Below, in pieces: positions 26,910 through 35,030 of a DNA stretch of 64,000 bases. This DNA is from Paenibacillus_G elgii_A (GTDB lineage: Bacteria; Bacillota; Bacilli; Paenibacillales; NBRC-103111), in assembly GCA_042219835.1 (NCBI GenBank), contig JBHJMN010000010.1:1-64000 (forward strand). The letters are read 5' to 3'. The notes under the pieces are model-generated. The model searched no databases and was not told where the DNA came from. It was given only the letters and a program-made list of their open reading frames with translations. A program made the translations under genes and the position numbers. Each line of letters opens with the position of its first letter. Positions within the stretch are counted from its first letter, which is position 1.

Positions 26910-27028
26910 GGCGCCAAGCCTCCTTTGTACAGCGATGCCGCTGACAGGTTAATTCTATTATATGATGAAAGCGCTCTATTTTGTATGATTTTTCACATTT
27001 TTAATGAAATTTACCGATGTTTAACGAT

Positions 27029-27110
27029 TTGAATTTGATCTCCCGTTACTTTACAATAAAAGAGGATGTTTTTTTCGTTGGCCTGAGCCGCAAGGCTTAG
27101 GCTCTTTTTT
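27029..27110 (+). ncRNA. Candidate small RNA: strong promoter followed at once by a terminator
   Basis: TTGAAT (27029-27034) and TACAAT (27052-27057) are spaced 17 bases apart. A transcript starting near 27064 would run only about 47 bases to a strong terminator: GCCTGAGCC (27081-27089), a GCAA tetraloop and GGCTTAGGC (27094-27102), then a T-run. It could be a small RNA or an attenuated leader for ykuK at 27320. It is not a riboswitch I recognise. The stretch 26910-27300 holds no other convincing gene. Confidence 0.4.
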
Positions 27111-27319
27111 ACAAACGACAATCGTTTAGCACACTCTACTCTCTTGCCACCGAACTCCTTTTTGAGCCTCGCTTTGTTCTTTGCTTTTCCGTTGATTACT
27201 TGTTGCGTACTAAGTTCCGATTCCAGCCGATCCACTGCAAATTTAAACTATTTTAACGATTTTTGGCGTAAACTATAGCTATGGGGTCATTTTCAATCTT
27301 GGAGGGAGTTGGATAACAG

Positions 27320-27793
27320 ATGATGTTCCTTAGCCCGACTAGAGGTTCCGTTGCATTGGAGGAAATGGTTAAAATCCTGCACGACTTTGTCCAAGAAGAT
27401 CAGGAAGCAAGCTATAAATTGGTTATCGGAACGGATTCCCATACGACCCGGCGCAGTACGACGCTCGTCACGGCCGTTATCATTCACCGGATCGGCAAGG
27501 GAGCCCGCTTTTTTTACCGCAAACGGAGCAGCCGTCCGCTCTTCGACCTGCGCACAAGGATTTACCGCGAAACCGAGCTCAGCCTGGAGCTGGTCGAGCT
27601 GTTGAACCGCAGTGGAATGAGCGACCTGACTTCCCAATGGCCGCTGGAAATTCACATCGACATCGGACAGCAGGGCGAGACGAAGGTGCTGATTCAAGAA
27701 ATTTGCGGCTGGGTCACGTCCGTCGGCTACGAAGCGCGGATTAAGCCGATGTCGTTCGGCGCCAGCTCAGTGGCGGACCGATTTGCGGAGTGA
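27320..27793 (+). CDS. ykuK: YkuK-family RNase H-like protein
   Basis: This 157-residue protein contains the family marks YKLVIGTDSHT near residue 37 and WPLEIHIDIGQQGETK near 110, with acidic residues placed as in RNase H-like folds. GGAGGGAG about 11 bases before ATG 27320 sets the start; ATG 27323 is possible. It is a single gene with a terminator at 27796. In Bacillus the family is uncharacterised. Confidence 0.85.
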   Translation: MMFLSPTRGSVALEEMVKILHDFVQEDQEASYKLVIGTDSHTTRRSTTLVTAVIIHRIGKGARFFYRKRSSRPLFDLRTRIYRETELSLELVELLNRSGMSDLTSQWPLEIHIDIGQQGETKVLIQEICGWVTSVGYEARIKPMSFGASSVADRFAE

Positions 27794-27795
27794 AC

Positions 27796-27829
27796 GCAAA
27801 AAAGCGGGCTTGAATGCCCTCTTTTTTGC
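27796..27829 (+). terminator. Terminator of ykuK
   Basis: GCAAAAAAGCGGGC (27796-27809) pairs with GCCCTCTTTTTTGC (27816-27829) with one mismatch. The stem contains the T-run, so it may work both ways. Confidence 0.8.
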
Positions 27830-27964
27830 GCCTATATATAGTAGATAAAATTCGGTCCAGGTTTGCGATCGAACCGGCTGCATGAACGCTCCATACGCTC
27901 AGCGCAATTTTCATGCTCGTCGCTTCTCCAATGTTGTTCACCGAGCTTCTATTGCTCGCGTTCG

Positions 27965-28840
27965 TTATTTATAGCGTCGAATAAAATCAACCGCGAGCCG
28001 GATGTCGACTTCCGGCTGCACGCCGACTTCGCGCTCGATCGTCAAATAGCCTTCATAACCTATCTCCTGTAGTGCGGCAAAATAAGCGTCGAACGGCACC
28101 CGCCCTTCACCGAGCGGCACTTCCTTGAACATCTCGCCGGACGTCACCATCTGCGCAATTTTGCCATGATCCATCGGCTCAAACCCGAGCGCGCCGTATA
28201 CCTCGCGCGGGTCCACTTCGCGGAACCGGATGCCGTCCTTCACATGCGTATGGACGATATAATCCTTCAGCAGCCGCAGGCCCTCCACCGGGTCGTCTCC
28301 CGTGACCATGACCATGTTCGCCGGATCGAAGTTCACCGAGACGCCATTCGTACTGAGCGTATCCAAGAAGCTTTTCAGATGAGCGGACCGCTCCGGGCCA
28401 GTCTCAATGGCGAAATAAGCGCCGCATTTCTTCGCATACTGTCCGAGCTCCTCGCAGGCCGTCTGCATGTTGTGGTATACTTCGCCGCTCATATCCTCGG
28501 GCACGATGCCAATATGGGTCGTTACGATGTTAGTGCCAAGATCGAGCGCCAGATCGAGAATTCGCTTCGACTTCTCGACCTTCGCCGCATTGGCCGCGCC
28601 ATCCTGAAAACCGTGCCCGCCCAGATCGCCGCAGAGCGCGGAAATTTCAAGCCCCAGCGAAGCGATGTACGCTTTCAGCTCACGTCTTGCCTCTGCCGTC
28701 AGTCCGGCCGGGTCCATCTCGCCGCTGACCGCATAAATCTGCACGCCGTCGGCGCCGACCTCCTTCGCCTTGTGCAGCCCTTCGCGAACCCCGACACCGA
28801 AGCTGTCGACGATGACGCCGATTTTGTTCGTTAATTTCAT
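27965..28840 (-). CDS. Sugar phosphate isomerase/epimerase-like TIM barrel
   Basis: This 291-residue AP-endonuclease-2-like TIM barrel has metal-binding positions in IETGPERS, VNFDPANMV, IVHTHVKDG and LTIEREVG. Such proteins act as sugar epimerases or dehydratases, often on inositol or keto-sugars. It is the last gene of the sugar ABC operon starting at 33249, after a Gfo/Idh dehydrogenase, so the pair probably processes the imported sugar. Confidence 0.87.
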   Translation of the reverse strand: MKLTNKIGVIVDSFGVGVREGLHKAKEVGADGVQIYAVSGEMDPAGLTAEARRELKAYIASLGLEISALCGDLGGHGFQDGAANAAKVEKSKRILDLALDLGTNIVTTHIGIVPEDMSGEVYHNMQTACEELGQYAKKCGAYFAIETGPERSAHLKSFLDTLSTNGVSVNFDPANMVMVTGDDPVEGLRLLKDYIVHTHVKDGIRFREVDPREVYGALGFEPMDHGKIAQMVTSGEMFKEVPLGEGRVPFDAYFAALQEIGYEGYLTIEREVGVQPEVDIRLAVDFIRRYK

Positions 28841-28862
28841 CTCCGCTCTCCTCCATATTCAG

Positions 28863-28931
28863 AAGTCCGGCGAACGAAGCAGAGCAGGCGGACCTTTCTT
28901 CCACCCGCGCAGCGTGCCATTCGCCGGACTT
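28863..28931. repeat. 12-bp inverted repeat between two operon genes
   Basis: AAGTCCGGCGAA (28863-28874) and TTCGCCGGACTT (28920-28931) are perfect inverted copies between the dehydrogenase and isomerase genes. There is no T-run on the minus strand, so an RNA-processing or stabilising hairpin is more likely than a terminator. Confidence 0.6.
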
Positions 28932-28934
28932 AGT

Positions 28935-29993
28935 TTAGAATTGAATTTCGATACCTTTTTCGCTCGACTCGTAAATACCGGAGATGATCTTGGTCAGCTC
29001 TACGCCGTCTTCGACCGGACTGATCAATTCGGCTCGTCCGAGACAGCAGTCGACGAACGTATTGATTTCGTTCTGGAAGCCTGCCACAAAATCAAAGGTC
29101 GAATTGTCGATCTGCGGCGTCACGTTCAAAATCGTATCGTGCTTTTCCGTTATGATCGTAAAGTCGGGCTCGACCTCCGCGCCGCCCCGCTCGCCGAATA
29201 TTTTCACGGCCACCTCGTTGCTTTTCGCATGCAGTGTAAAGCTGACGTCCACCATCAGCGAAGCGCCGTTCTCGAAACGGATCAAGGCGTTGGCCATATC
29301 CTCAACGGAGTTTTTGGAAGCGTCGAAGTCCGCCGCCTGATAATAGCTCAAATTTTGCACGTTCGAGCGGTTGCCGAGCTTCTTGTACGTGTTGCCCGTC
29401 ACCGATTTCACTTTCGGACGGCCCATCAAGTACCAGCACAAATCGATCACATGCACGCCGATGTCGAGCAGCGGTCCGCCGCCCGAACGCTCGATGTCCG
29501 AGAACCAGCCGCCCGGATTGCCGAGGCGGCGCAGGTAAGACGCTTTCGCATAATAGATCTCGCCGAGCTCACCCGCGTCGATGAATTTTTTCAGCACCTT
29601 GGTATTCGTCCCGTACCGGCGCACGAAGCCGACCTGCAGCAGCTTGCCGCTCCGGCGGACCGCCGCTTCCACCTCGAGCGCCTTATCGACGGTCGTGCAC
29701 AGCGGCTTTTCGCACAGTACATGCTTGCCCGCTTCGAGCGCCGCGATGCTGATCTCGCCATGAGAGTTGTTCCAGGTGCAGATGCTGACCGCTTCCACTT
29801 CCGGGTCCGCCAGAAGCTCGCGGTAATCGGTGTACACCTTTTTCGCGCCGAACTTGTCGGCTGCCTGCCTCGCCCGTTCTTCCACCAGGTCGCAAACGGC
29901 GACGAGCTCTACCTCGGGATGATTTTGGTACGAGGTGAAATGCATTTCCGAAATCGAGCCTGCGCCAATCACAGCTACTTTCAAACCAGCCAA
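28935..29993 (-). CDS. Gfo/Idh/MocA-family oxidoreductase
   Basis: This 352-residue NAD(P)-dependent sugar dehydrogenase homologue starts with VAVIGAGSISEMHF and has the EKP motif in LCEKPLCTTVDK. GAGAGGGGGA before TTG 29993 gives MAGLKVAVIGAG; a longer frame upstream lacks a site. It lies 86 bases after the inner permease gene of the same operon. The substrate is unknown. Confidence 0.88.
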   Translation of the reverse strand: MAGLKVAVIGAGSISEMHFTSYQNHPEVELVAVCDLVEERARQAADKFGAKKVYTDYRELLADPEVEAVSICTWNNSHGEISIAALEAGKHVLCEKPLCTTVDKALEVEAAVRRSGKLLQVGFVRRYGTNTKVLKKFIDAGELGEIYYAKASYLRRLGNPGGWFSDIERSGGGPLLDIGVHVIDLCWYLMGRPKVKSVTGNTYKKLGNRSNVQNLSYYQAADFDASKNSVEDMANALIRFENGASLMVDVSFTLHAKSNEVAVKIFGERGGAEVEPDFTIITEKHDTILNVTPQIDNSTFDFVAGFQNEINTFVDCCLGRAELISPVEDGVELTKIISGIYESSEKGIEIQF

Positions 29994-30078
29994 TGCTGAT
30001 CCCCCTCTCTCCACCCGGATACTACCACATTTGTCCAAATCTGTGAATTGCAAATTTTTCTCCCTGCATGAGATCAAT

Positions 30079-30948
30079 TTATCCCTTGACCGCCCCGGCC
30101 GTCATCCCTTTCATAATCTGCTCCTGGAACAGCAGGTAGACGATAATCGTCGGCAGCACCGCGATCGACATCGCAGCCATCGTCAGCTTGTAGTCGGTCG
30201 AATACCCGGTTGCAAAGACGGACAAGCTGAGCGGAATCGTTTTTAAAGCGGGCTTGCTGATAAAGACAAGCGCGAACGCGAAGTCGTTCCAGAACCGTAA
30301 AAAGCCAAGAATCGCTATGGTCGACAAGGCCGGCATACTGAGTGGCAGCATCATGCGGAAGAAGATGCCCCAATACCCCGTGCCGTCGATCAGCGCGGCT
30401 TCTTCAATCTCTTTCGGAATCGCAGTCAGGTAGGCCGCGACGACGAAGATCGCCAGCGGCAGCTCAAACGCCGTATAAGGGAACACGAGCGCCGCGTACG
30501 TATCGAGCAGCCCGACTTTTTTCATCAGGACGAAGAGCGGCACAAGCGTGCTGTGAACCGGAATGAGCATGCCGAGCAAAAACAAGCCCATGAACAAAGG
30601 CTTCAGTTTAAAATCAAAGCGTGCCAGTACGTAAGCCGCCAGCGCGCCGAGCACCAGCGTCAAAACCAGCGACAAGACGGTAACGATGGTCGAATTGACA
30701 ATCGACGTTCCCATCGCCGAAACTTCCCAAGCCCGGGCGAAGTTGTCCCACTGCCATACCTCCGGAAAGGAGAACGGCTTGGAATGAAACTCTTCGTTTG
30801 TTTTAAAAGCGCTGACGAACAGCCAGAACAGAGGATAAAGCGTAACGAGGGCGTAAGCGGTGAGCAGGACGTTAATCAACCCGCGGCTCCATTTTGCCCC
30901 GGCTTTGCCTGAGGCGCTTCCCGTTTTAACTGACAAAGCTTGTCCCAT
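30079..30948 (-). CDS. Carbohydrate ABC transporter permease (MalG/UgpE type)
   Basis: This 289-residue membrane protein has six helices and the EAA loop EIEEAALIDGTGYWGIFFR. It is the second permease of the sugar operon. A short basic N terminus precedes the first helix. Confidence 0.92.
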   Translation of the reverse strand: MGQALSVKTGSASGKAGAKWSRGLINVLLTAYALVTLYPLFWLFVSAFKTNEEFHSKPFSFPEVWQWDNFARAWEVSAMGTSIVNSTIVTVLSLVLTLVLGALAAYVLARFDFKLKPLFMGLFLLGMLIPVHSTLVPLFVLMKKVGLLDTYAALVFPYTAFELPLAIFVVAAYLTAIPKEIEEAALIDGTGYWGIFFRMMLPLSMPALSTIAILGFLRFWNDFAFALVFISKPALKTIPLSLSVFATGYSTDYKLTMAAMSIAVLPTIIVYLLFQEQIMKGMTAGAVKG

Positions 30949-30966
30949 GACGGTCCCTCCTTTCGG

Positions 30967-31842
30967 TTATCGGTAGTTGCGTTTCATGAGGAATTGGCTT
31001 CCCAAGATCAACAGCAGGCTGAGAATAATGATCGCAGTCGAGACTGCGCTGCCGTAGCCAAAGCGGAAGACGTTGAACGTGTTGTTGTACATATACGAAG
31101 CGAGCAGCTCGGTCGAGTGCGCCGGTCCCCCATTTGTCATGACATAAATCAGGTCGAATGCCTTCAAGCTGCCCGAGATGCAAAGCACGACGGCGACCTT
31201 GATCGTGTCCCAAATCATCGGCAGGGTGATCGAGAACAATTTCCGCACCGGCCCGACACCGTCGATTCGCGAAGCGTCGTCAATTTCCGGGGAAATATTT
31301 TGCAGCGCGGCGATAAACATAATCATGTACGGCCCGATGTAGTTCCAAATAACCGGAATCATGAGCATATACATGGATATTTTCGGATCGGACAACCACT
31401 GCATCTTCCAGGATTCGAGGCCGAGGCCGTCGAGCAGGAAGTTCAAAATTCCGATTTGCGGGTGGTAAATGTAGCTCCAAATGATCCCCACGACAACCGA
31501 GGAAAGCACCATCGGCATAAACACCGAAGCACGGATCATCCGTTGAAAGAGCGAGCTTCTTGTGAGCACAAGGGCCAAAATAAGCGCGATCGGAATTTGG
31601 CCGAACACCGACGCGACGACAAGTAGCATGTTGTTTTTAAACGAAAGCCAGAAAATCGGGTCGCGGATCACTTCCACGTAGTTATCGAAGCCAATGAACT
31701 TCGCAGCCCCGATGCCTTTCCAATCGAAAAAGCCGTAATAAGCGGACCAGAAAATCGGTATAATCGCGAAAAATACGAAAATCAGCGTGGCCGGGAGAAG
31801 ACCTATCGCAATAAACCCTCTAATGCGTGCCGCTGCCGTCAT
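30967..31842 (-). CDS. Carbohydrate ABC transporter permease (MalF/UgpA type)
   Basis: This 291-residue membrane protein has six helices and the EAA-like loop EIDDASRIDGVGPVRKLFS. It pairs with the MalG-type permease 18 bases downstream. No ATPase gene is present in the operon; many such importers share an MsmX-type ATPase encoded elsewhere (known for the family). Confidence 0.92.
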   Translation of the reverse strand: MTAAARIRGFIAIGLLPATLIFVFFAIIPIFWSAYYGFFDWKGIGAAKFIGFDNYVEVIRDPIFWLSFKNNMLLVVASVFGQIPIALILALVLTRSSLFQRMIRASVFMPMVLSSVVVGIIWSYIYHPQIGILNFLLDGLGLESWKMQWLSDPKISMYMLMIPVIWNYIGPYMIMFIAALQNISPEIDDASRIDGVGPVRKLFSITLPMIWDTIKVAVVLCISGSLKAFDLIYVMTNGGPAHSTELLASYMYNNTFNVFRFGYGSAVSTAIIILSLLLILGSQFLMKRNYR

Positions 31843-31911
31843 GGAATCCCCTCCTTCTTCCGGAACTGGCGATTCCAGCCCCGGTGAAGAGCTGGAATCG
31901 CGCGGCCCATC

Positions 31912-33249
31912 TTATTTCGCGCCGACCGACTTGGCTTGCGCGTCTTGAATTTTCTTCGCTATGTCTTCGGGCTTTGCGCCCATGAGCAGTTCCTGCAATC
32001 CGTTGTTCACCACATCGGCTGCGGCGGAGCTCAACCGTCCGTCATAAACCGGCGTCCGCTTCACGGTGCTTGCCATGTTGTGGACTTTGGCGAACAGCGA
32101 GGAAACTTTGGTTGTGTCCAGATCGACCTTGTAGCTGACGAGCTGGTTGCTTTCCAGCGTCGCTTTTTGCGCCGCCGGACCGGACATCGCGTAGATCAGC
32201 TCATACGCCGCTTCTTTGCTTGCGCCGGACGTTTTCTTGCTCATGCCAAGACCGGTTCCGACGACACCGGCAAGCGAGTTCGGATCGCCTTTGCCGTTCG
32301 GAACGGAAGGCAGCACCGTCACGTCAATCCCGTCCAGTACTTCTTTGGTCGCATTGGCCGCAAGGTTCGTAAGCGCCCATCCGCCGTCGATCATCATCGC
32401 CGCTTTGCCTTGCGCGAACATTTGCTCCATTTGCGTGTTGTCGATGCTGTTGAAGCCGTCCTGGAATGCTCCGGCTTTGCCAAGCTGCTGCATGTACGTC
32501 AGCGCTTGCACGAATTCCGGATCGGTGAACTTCGCGCCTTTTTGCTCGGCTGCGTTCAAGAACCATTCCGTTCCCGTCACGCGGTCGGCCAAGGAGCTCA
32601 AAATACTGGATTGCGCCAGCCATGCCGCTTTGTTACCAAGCGCGATCGGCGTTATTTTTTCTTTCTTGAACGTTTCGACCAGGCTCATCATGTCATCCCA
32701 CGTTTTCGGCGGCTTGACATTGTGTTTATCGAACATCGCTTTGTTGTAGTATAAAATCGACGTTGGGGACAGCCCCATCGGAGCGGCATAAATGTTGTCG
32801 TTCAGCGTGAAGTCGTCGAAGGAGCCCGGCAGGAAGCCGTTCTTCCAATCCGCCTTGCTGTCCAGCAGCGGGTTGATCGGCTGAAGCAGATCGCCTCCGG
32901 CGAACTCCTTGGTCATGACGCCAGGCCACATCACAAACAGGTCGGGCATTTCGTTTGCCGCCGCAACCGTTTTCAAACGGGCTCTATAGCCATCGGGCGG
33001 AATGCCCTGAATATCCAATTCCACGTTCGGGTGATCCTTCTTGTACTGCTCCATGATCCCCCGCATCGTTTTGGCGCGCATATCGTCGCCGGTGAAGTTA
33101 TGCCATAGCGAAAGCTTTACTTTATCGGACGCTTTTCCTTTGTCTCCGCCCGCGCTGCCTGTGCCCGCTTGGTCTCCACCCGAGCCGCAGCCGGCGAGGA
33201 GCGAAAGCGAGAGGGTCAACAGGACTCCCGTTGTAGCCGCTTTGTTCAT
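31912..33249 (-). CDS. Sugar ABC transporter substrate-binding lipoprotein
   Basis: This 445-residue SBP_bac_1-type protein has a signal sequence with lipobox SLLAGCG. The mature part shows LWHNFTGDDMRAKTM and AQGKAAMMIDGGWAL. AAGGAGGG precedes ATG 33249. It is first in the operon. The fragment of an AraC/YesN-type regulator just upstream suggests it was once governed by such a regulator. Confidence 0.93.
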   Translation of the reverse strand: MNKAATTGVLLTLSLSLLAGCGSGGDQAGTGSAGGDKGKASDKVKLSLWHNFTGDDMRAKTMRGIMEQYKKDHPNVELDIQGIPPDGYRARLKTVAAANEMPDLFVMWPGVMTKEFAGGDLLQPINPLLDSKADWKNGFLPGSFDDFTLNDNIYAAPMGLSPTSILYYNKAMFDKHNVKPPKTWDDMMSLVETFKKEKITPIALGNKAAWLAQSSILSSLADRVTGTEWFLNAAEQKGAKFTDPEFVQALTYMQQLGKAGAFQDGFNSIDNTQMEQMFAQGKAAMMIDGGWALTNLAANATKEVLDGIDVTVLPSVPNGKGDPNSLAGVVGTGLGMSKKTSGASKEAAYELIYAMSGPAAQKATLESNQLVSYKVDLDTTKVSSLFAKVHNMASTVKRTPVYDGRLSSAAADVVNNGLQELLMGAKPEDIAKKIQDAQAKSVGAK

Positions 33250-33348
33250 CTTACGAACCCTCCTTGTATATGTGTCTACTGCTTCAGTATAGAGGACAAT
33301 CCCCGGGATACGTAACGGGAGAGATTTCGGCCCTAGGGTGGAAAAAAT

Positions 33349-33423
33349 TCAGTCTTTAACCGATTGCCTGAATTCCGTCGGCGTCTGTCCGGTATGCTTT
33401 TTGAACTGCTGGCTGAAATATTT
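33349..33423 (-). pseudogene. C-terminal remnant of an AraC/YesN-type regulator
   Basis: Minus-strand codons read YFSQQFKKHTGQTPTEFRQS and then VKD and a stop. This is the conserved end of the second AraC HTH. One codon further upstream (33424-33426) there is an in-frame stop and all similarity ends, while the sequence becomes AT-rich prophage DNA. The regulator was therefore cut at about 33420. It probably controlled the sugar operon below it. Confidence 0.8.
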
Positions 33424-33582
33424 TCAAGATTGACACTGATAGACAGAGTTGTTCAAAAGCCAATAATATAGCGGGTTTTCAGACTTTTAAGGTAGACAAT
33501 ATAGGACAAGGCTGACCGAGGTTTGACATCGTTTTTGTGGGTAAGTTGTGGGAAATGGTCCCTTGGGATCAAGGTTATCAAA

Positions 33583-33632
33583 CGCGAAAAAAAAGTTCCT
33601 GACCAGTATATTATACTGGCGGGGACTTTTTT
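33583..33632. terminator. Hairpin terminator, first of two similar copies
   Basis: AAAAGTTCC plus ACCAGTA pairs with TACTGG plus GGACTTTT, with A- and T-runs at the ends, so it can work both ways. The core CCTGACCAGT...ACTGGC.GGGACT recurs at 34980-35024. Confidence 0.8.
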
Positions 33633-33696
33633 AATAAAAATTTATTATATGTAAACGAAGTACGAACATGCAATAAATAAAAAAAGAGCGGCGAGG

Positions 33697-33900
33697 TTAT
33701 CCCTCCTGCTCTTTTTTATCGCGCTCAATCTTCTCTTCTATTGCCTTGTTGATGTAATCATTCAAACTCATTCCGGCCGTCTTTGCTGCGGCTTCATATA
33801 CAGCCTTACGCCCCTTTGGGACGACAGGATAAAGCCGATCATAGTTTGCGGCGTTGTACTTATTTTTTGCTCGCGTTGAAGACTTTCCATTTGTCTCCAT
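33697..33900 (-). CDS. Ribbon-helix-helix DNA-binding protein (Arc-like)
   Basis: This 67-residue protein begins METNGKSSTRAKNKYNAANY. Its C-terminal half (KGRKAVYEAAAKTAGMSLND then YINKAIEEKIERDKK) has the RHH pattern of a beta strand and two helices. GAGGTGA lies five bases before ATG 33900. It is divergent from the gene at 34018, with two inverted operators between them, so it is probably the repressor of both promoters (inference). Confidence 0.72.
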   Translation of the reverse strand: METNGKSSTRAKNKYNAANYDRLYPVVPKGRKAVYEAAAKTAGMSLNDYINKAIEEKIERDKKEQEG

Positions 33901-33915
33901 CTTATTCACCTCGAT

Positions 33916-33990
33916 ACTATCATAGCACACAGAAAAATACTTACGCAAGTACAAAAAACCATTGACAATATACTTGCGTAAGTATATAAT
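33916..33990. promoter_or_regulatory. Divergent promoters with two inverted operator copies
   Basis: The plus promoter has TTGACA (33962-33967), a 17-base spacer and TATAAT (33985-33990). TACTTGCGTAAGTA (33971-33984) fills that spacer. Its exact reverse complement, TACTTACGCAAGTA, is at 33938-33951 near the minus promoter (TTGCGT with a TATGAT near 33916-33921). A dimeric repressor bound at both sites would block both directions. Confidence 0.75.
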
Positions 33991-34017
33991 AGAGATAGAA
34001 AGGAGGTGAAAAACAGT

Positions 34018-34230
34018 ATGGACAAATTAACTTTACAAGCATTTGAAAAGCTACAAAAATGCGAACACCTCCTACGAGTAGCACGCGACCAGAGGGGACT
34101 GGGACGCATCTCGCGGGAGGAGTTCCGGAAGCGTGAGGTTGAGATACTTAGCAGATACAGCCTCACATTATCAGAGCAAAGGGCGTATGACTTGTACCTC
34201 CGAACGACGCAGGCCAAGCGCCGTCGGTAA
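34018..34230 (+). CDS. Small phage protein, 70 residues
   Basis: This basic helical protein begins MDKLTLQAFEKLQKCEHLLR and ends QAKRRR. AAAGGAGG about 11 bases before ATG 34018 supports the start. It is driven by the strong consensus promoter under the double operator. Function is unknown; helix content and charge would fit a nucleic-acid or protein-binding regulator. Confidence 0.65.
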   Translation: MDKLTLQAFEKLQKCEHLLRVARDQRGLGRISREEFRKREVEILSRYSLTLSEQRAYDLYLRTTQAKRRR

Positions 34231-34237
34231 GTACAGA

Positions 34238-34263
34238 AAGAGAAGGGTCTAGGCCCTTCTCTT
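34238..34263. terminator. Convergent hairpin terminator
   Basis: AAGAGAAGGG (34238-34247) pairs perfectly with CCCTTCTCTT (34254-34263). It ends the gene at 34018-34230 and overlaps the last codons of the small minus-strand gene. Confidence 0.7.
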
Positions 34264-34389
34264 CTGCCTCACTTGCTTTACAGACATCATAATAGAATCG
34301 TAATCATTCATCAATATGGAAATATCAACGTACACCAAAGGGTACAGCACATTTTTTTCAACTGCATATTCAATGATTTTTGGTATCAA
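34249..34389 (-). CDS. Small hypothetical protein, 46 residues
   Basis: The frame begins MIPKIIEYAVEKNVLYPLVY and ends VRQKRRA. A TTG start at 34389 has AGGGGGG about eight bases upstream. It looks like an alpha/beta peptide and is convergent with the 70-residue gene. No family is recognised; reality rests on the ribosome site and residue make-up. Confidence 0.4.
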   Translation of the reverse strand: MIPKIIEYAVEKNVLYPLVYVDISILMNDYDSIMMSVKQVRQKRRA

Positions 34390-34461
34390 CTCAATGACCC
34401 CCCTGCAGCATTTTACCCTATTCTAACATAGTTCGCTTTGAAAAATAAATGGAGGTAGACC

Positions 34462-34620
34462 ATGGCCGAAAAAAAGCAAAACATAGACGTTCTAAAGTTC
34501 CTTCAACAATTTTGGGGTGCCGAAGCACTGGAGCGGACCGACGAAGCTGGCCAGCAGTATGCCGCAGGTGTGAGCTATGGCTTCAAGCTCGCAGCGGCGA
34601 TCCTCAAGGCGCAGAAATAA
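34462..34620 (+). CDS. Small hypothetical phage protein, 52 residues
   Basis: The frame begins MAEKKQNIDVLKFLQQFWGA and ends AAAILKAQK. GGAGGTAG lies just before ATG 34462. The predicted structure is two amphipathic helices. Function unknown. Confidence 0.55.
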   Translation: MAEKKQNIDVLKFLQQFWGAEALERTDEAGQQYAAGVSYGFKLAAAILKAQK

Positions 34621-34679
34621 TACAGGGGCTTCGGCCCCTTCAAAACATCGTCGGCGGACGGTAAACGCGGGAGGAATGT

Positions 34680-34868
34680 ATGGAATACAAGGGGTATAGC
34701 ATCAAGCCGCGTAACGAAGGGTTTGGTTACGAAGTCGTAAGGAACGGCATAAATCCAATGCCCGGAGCCGTTTGGTTTGTAAATATTGAAAGGGCACAAA
34801 AAGGCATCGACGCTCTCATTCAAAGCAATGGAAACACTGAGCTATACTGGGTATTGGTTAAGCAATAA
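34680..34868 (+). CDS. Small hypothetical phage protein, 62 residues
   Basis: The frame begins MEYKGYSIKPRNEGFGYEVV. GGGAGGAA precedes ATG 34680. The strand-rich start followed by NIERAQKGIDALIQ recalls small phage proteins of beta-beta-alpha plan. It follows the 52-residue gene and may share its transcript. The stretch to 34980 contains one more stem (CCGGCA/TGCCGG near 34907-34923) but no gene. Confidence 0.6.
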   Translation: MEYKGYSIKPRNEGFGYEVVRNGINPMPGAVWFVNIERAQKGIDALIQSNGNTELYWVLVKQ

Positions 34869-34979
34869 CCCCGCCTGACGAGGCCTAAGCGGAACGGGCC
34901 GAAACCTACCGGCACAAGCTGCCGGGATGATCACGTATATCCGTCTAATGGCCGCAACGCAGCAAGCCACGAGTTAAAC

Positions 34980-35024
34980 AAAAGAGTCCCTGACCAGTCA
35001 AATTACTGGCCGGGACTCTTTTGT
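34980..35024. terminator. Bidirectional hairpin terminator, second of two similar copies
   Basis: AAAGAGTCCC plus ACCAGT pairs with ACTGG plus GGGACTCTTT. It closes the peptide gene on the minus strand and the small-gene group on the plus strand. The core matches the copy at 33583-33632. Confidence 0.85.
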
Positions 35025-35030
35025 TTCTTA

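Noticed and set aside
27011..27235. Minus-strand frame of 74 codons upstream of ykuK
   Set aside because: No ribosome site before its ATG, lysine-rich chance composition, and it runs through the promoter-terminator unit on the plus strand.
33540..33575. attL core suggested by the repeated GTTGTGGG-like words
   Set aside because: The duplicated word is short and the right junction is not in the window, so a core cannot be named.
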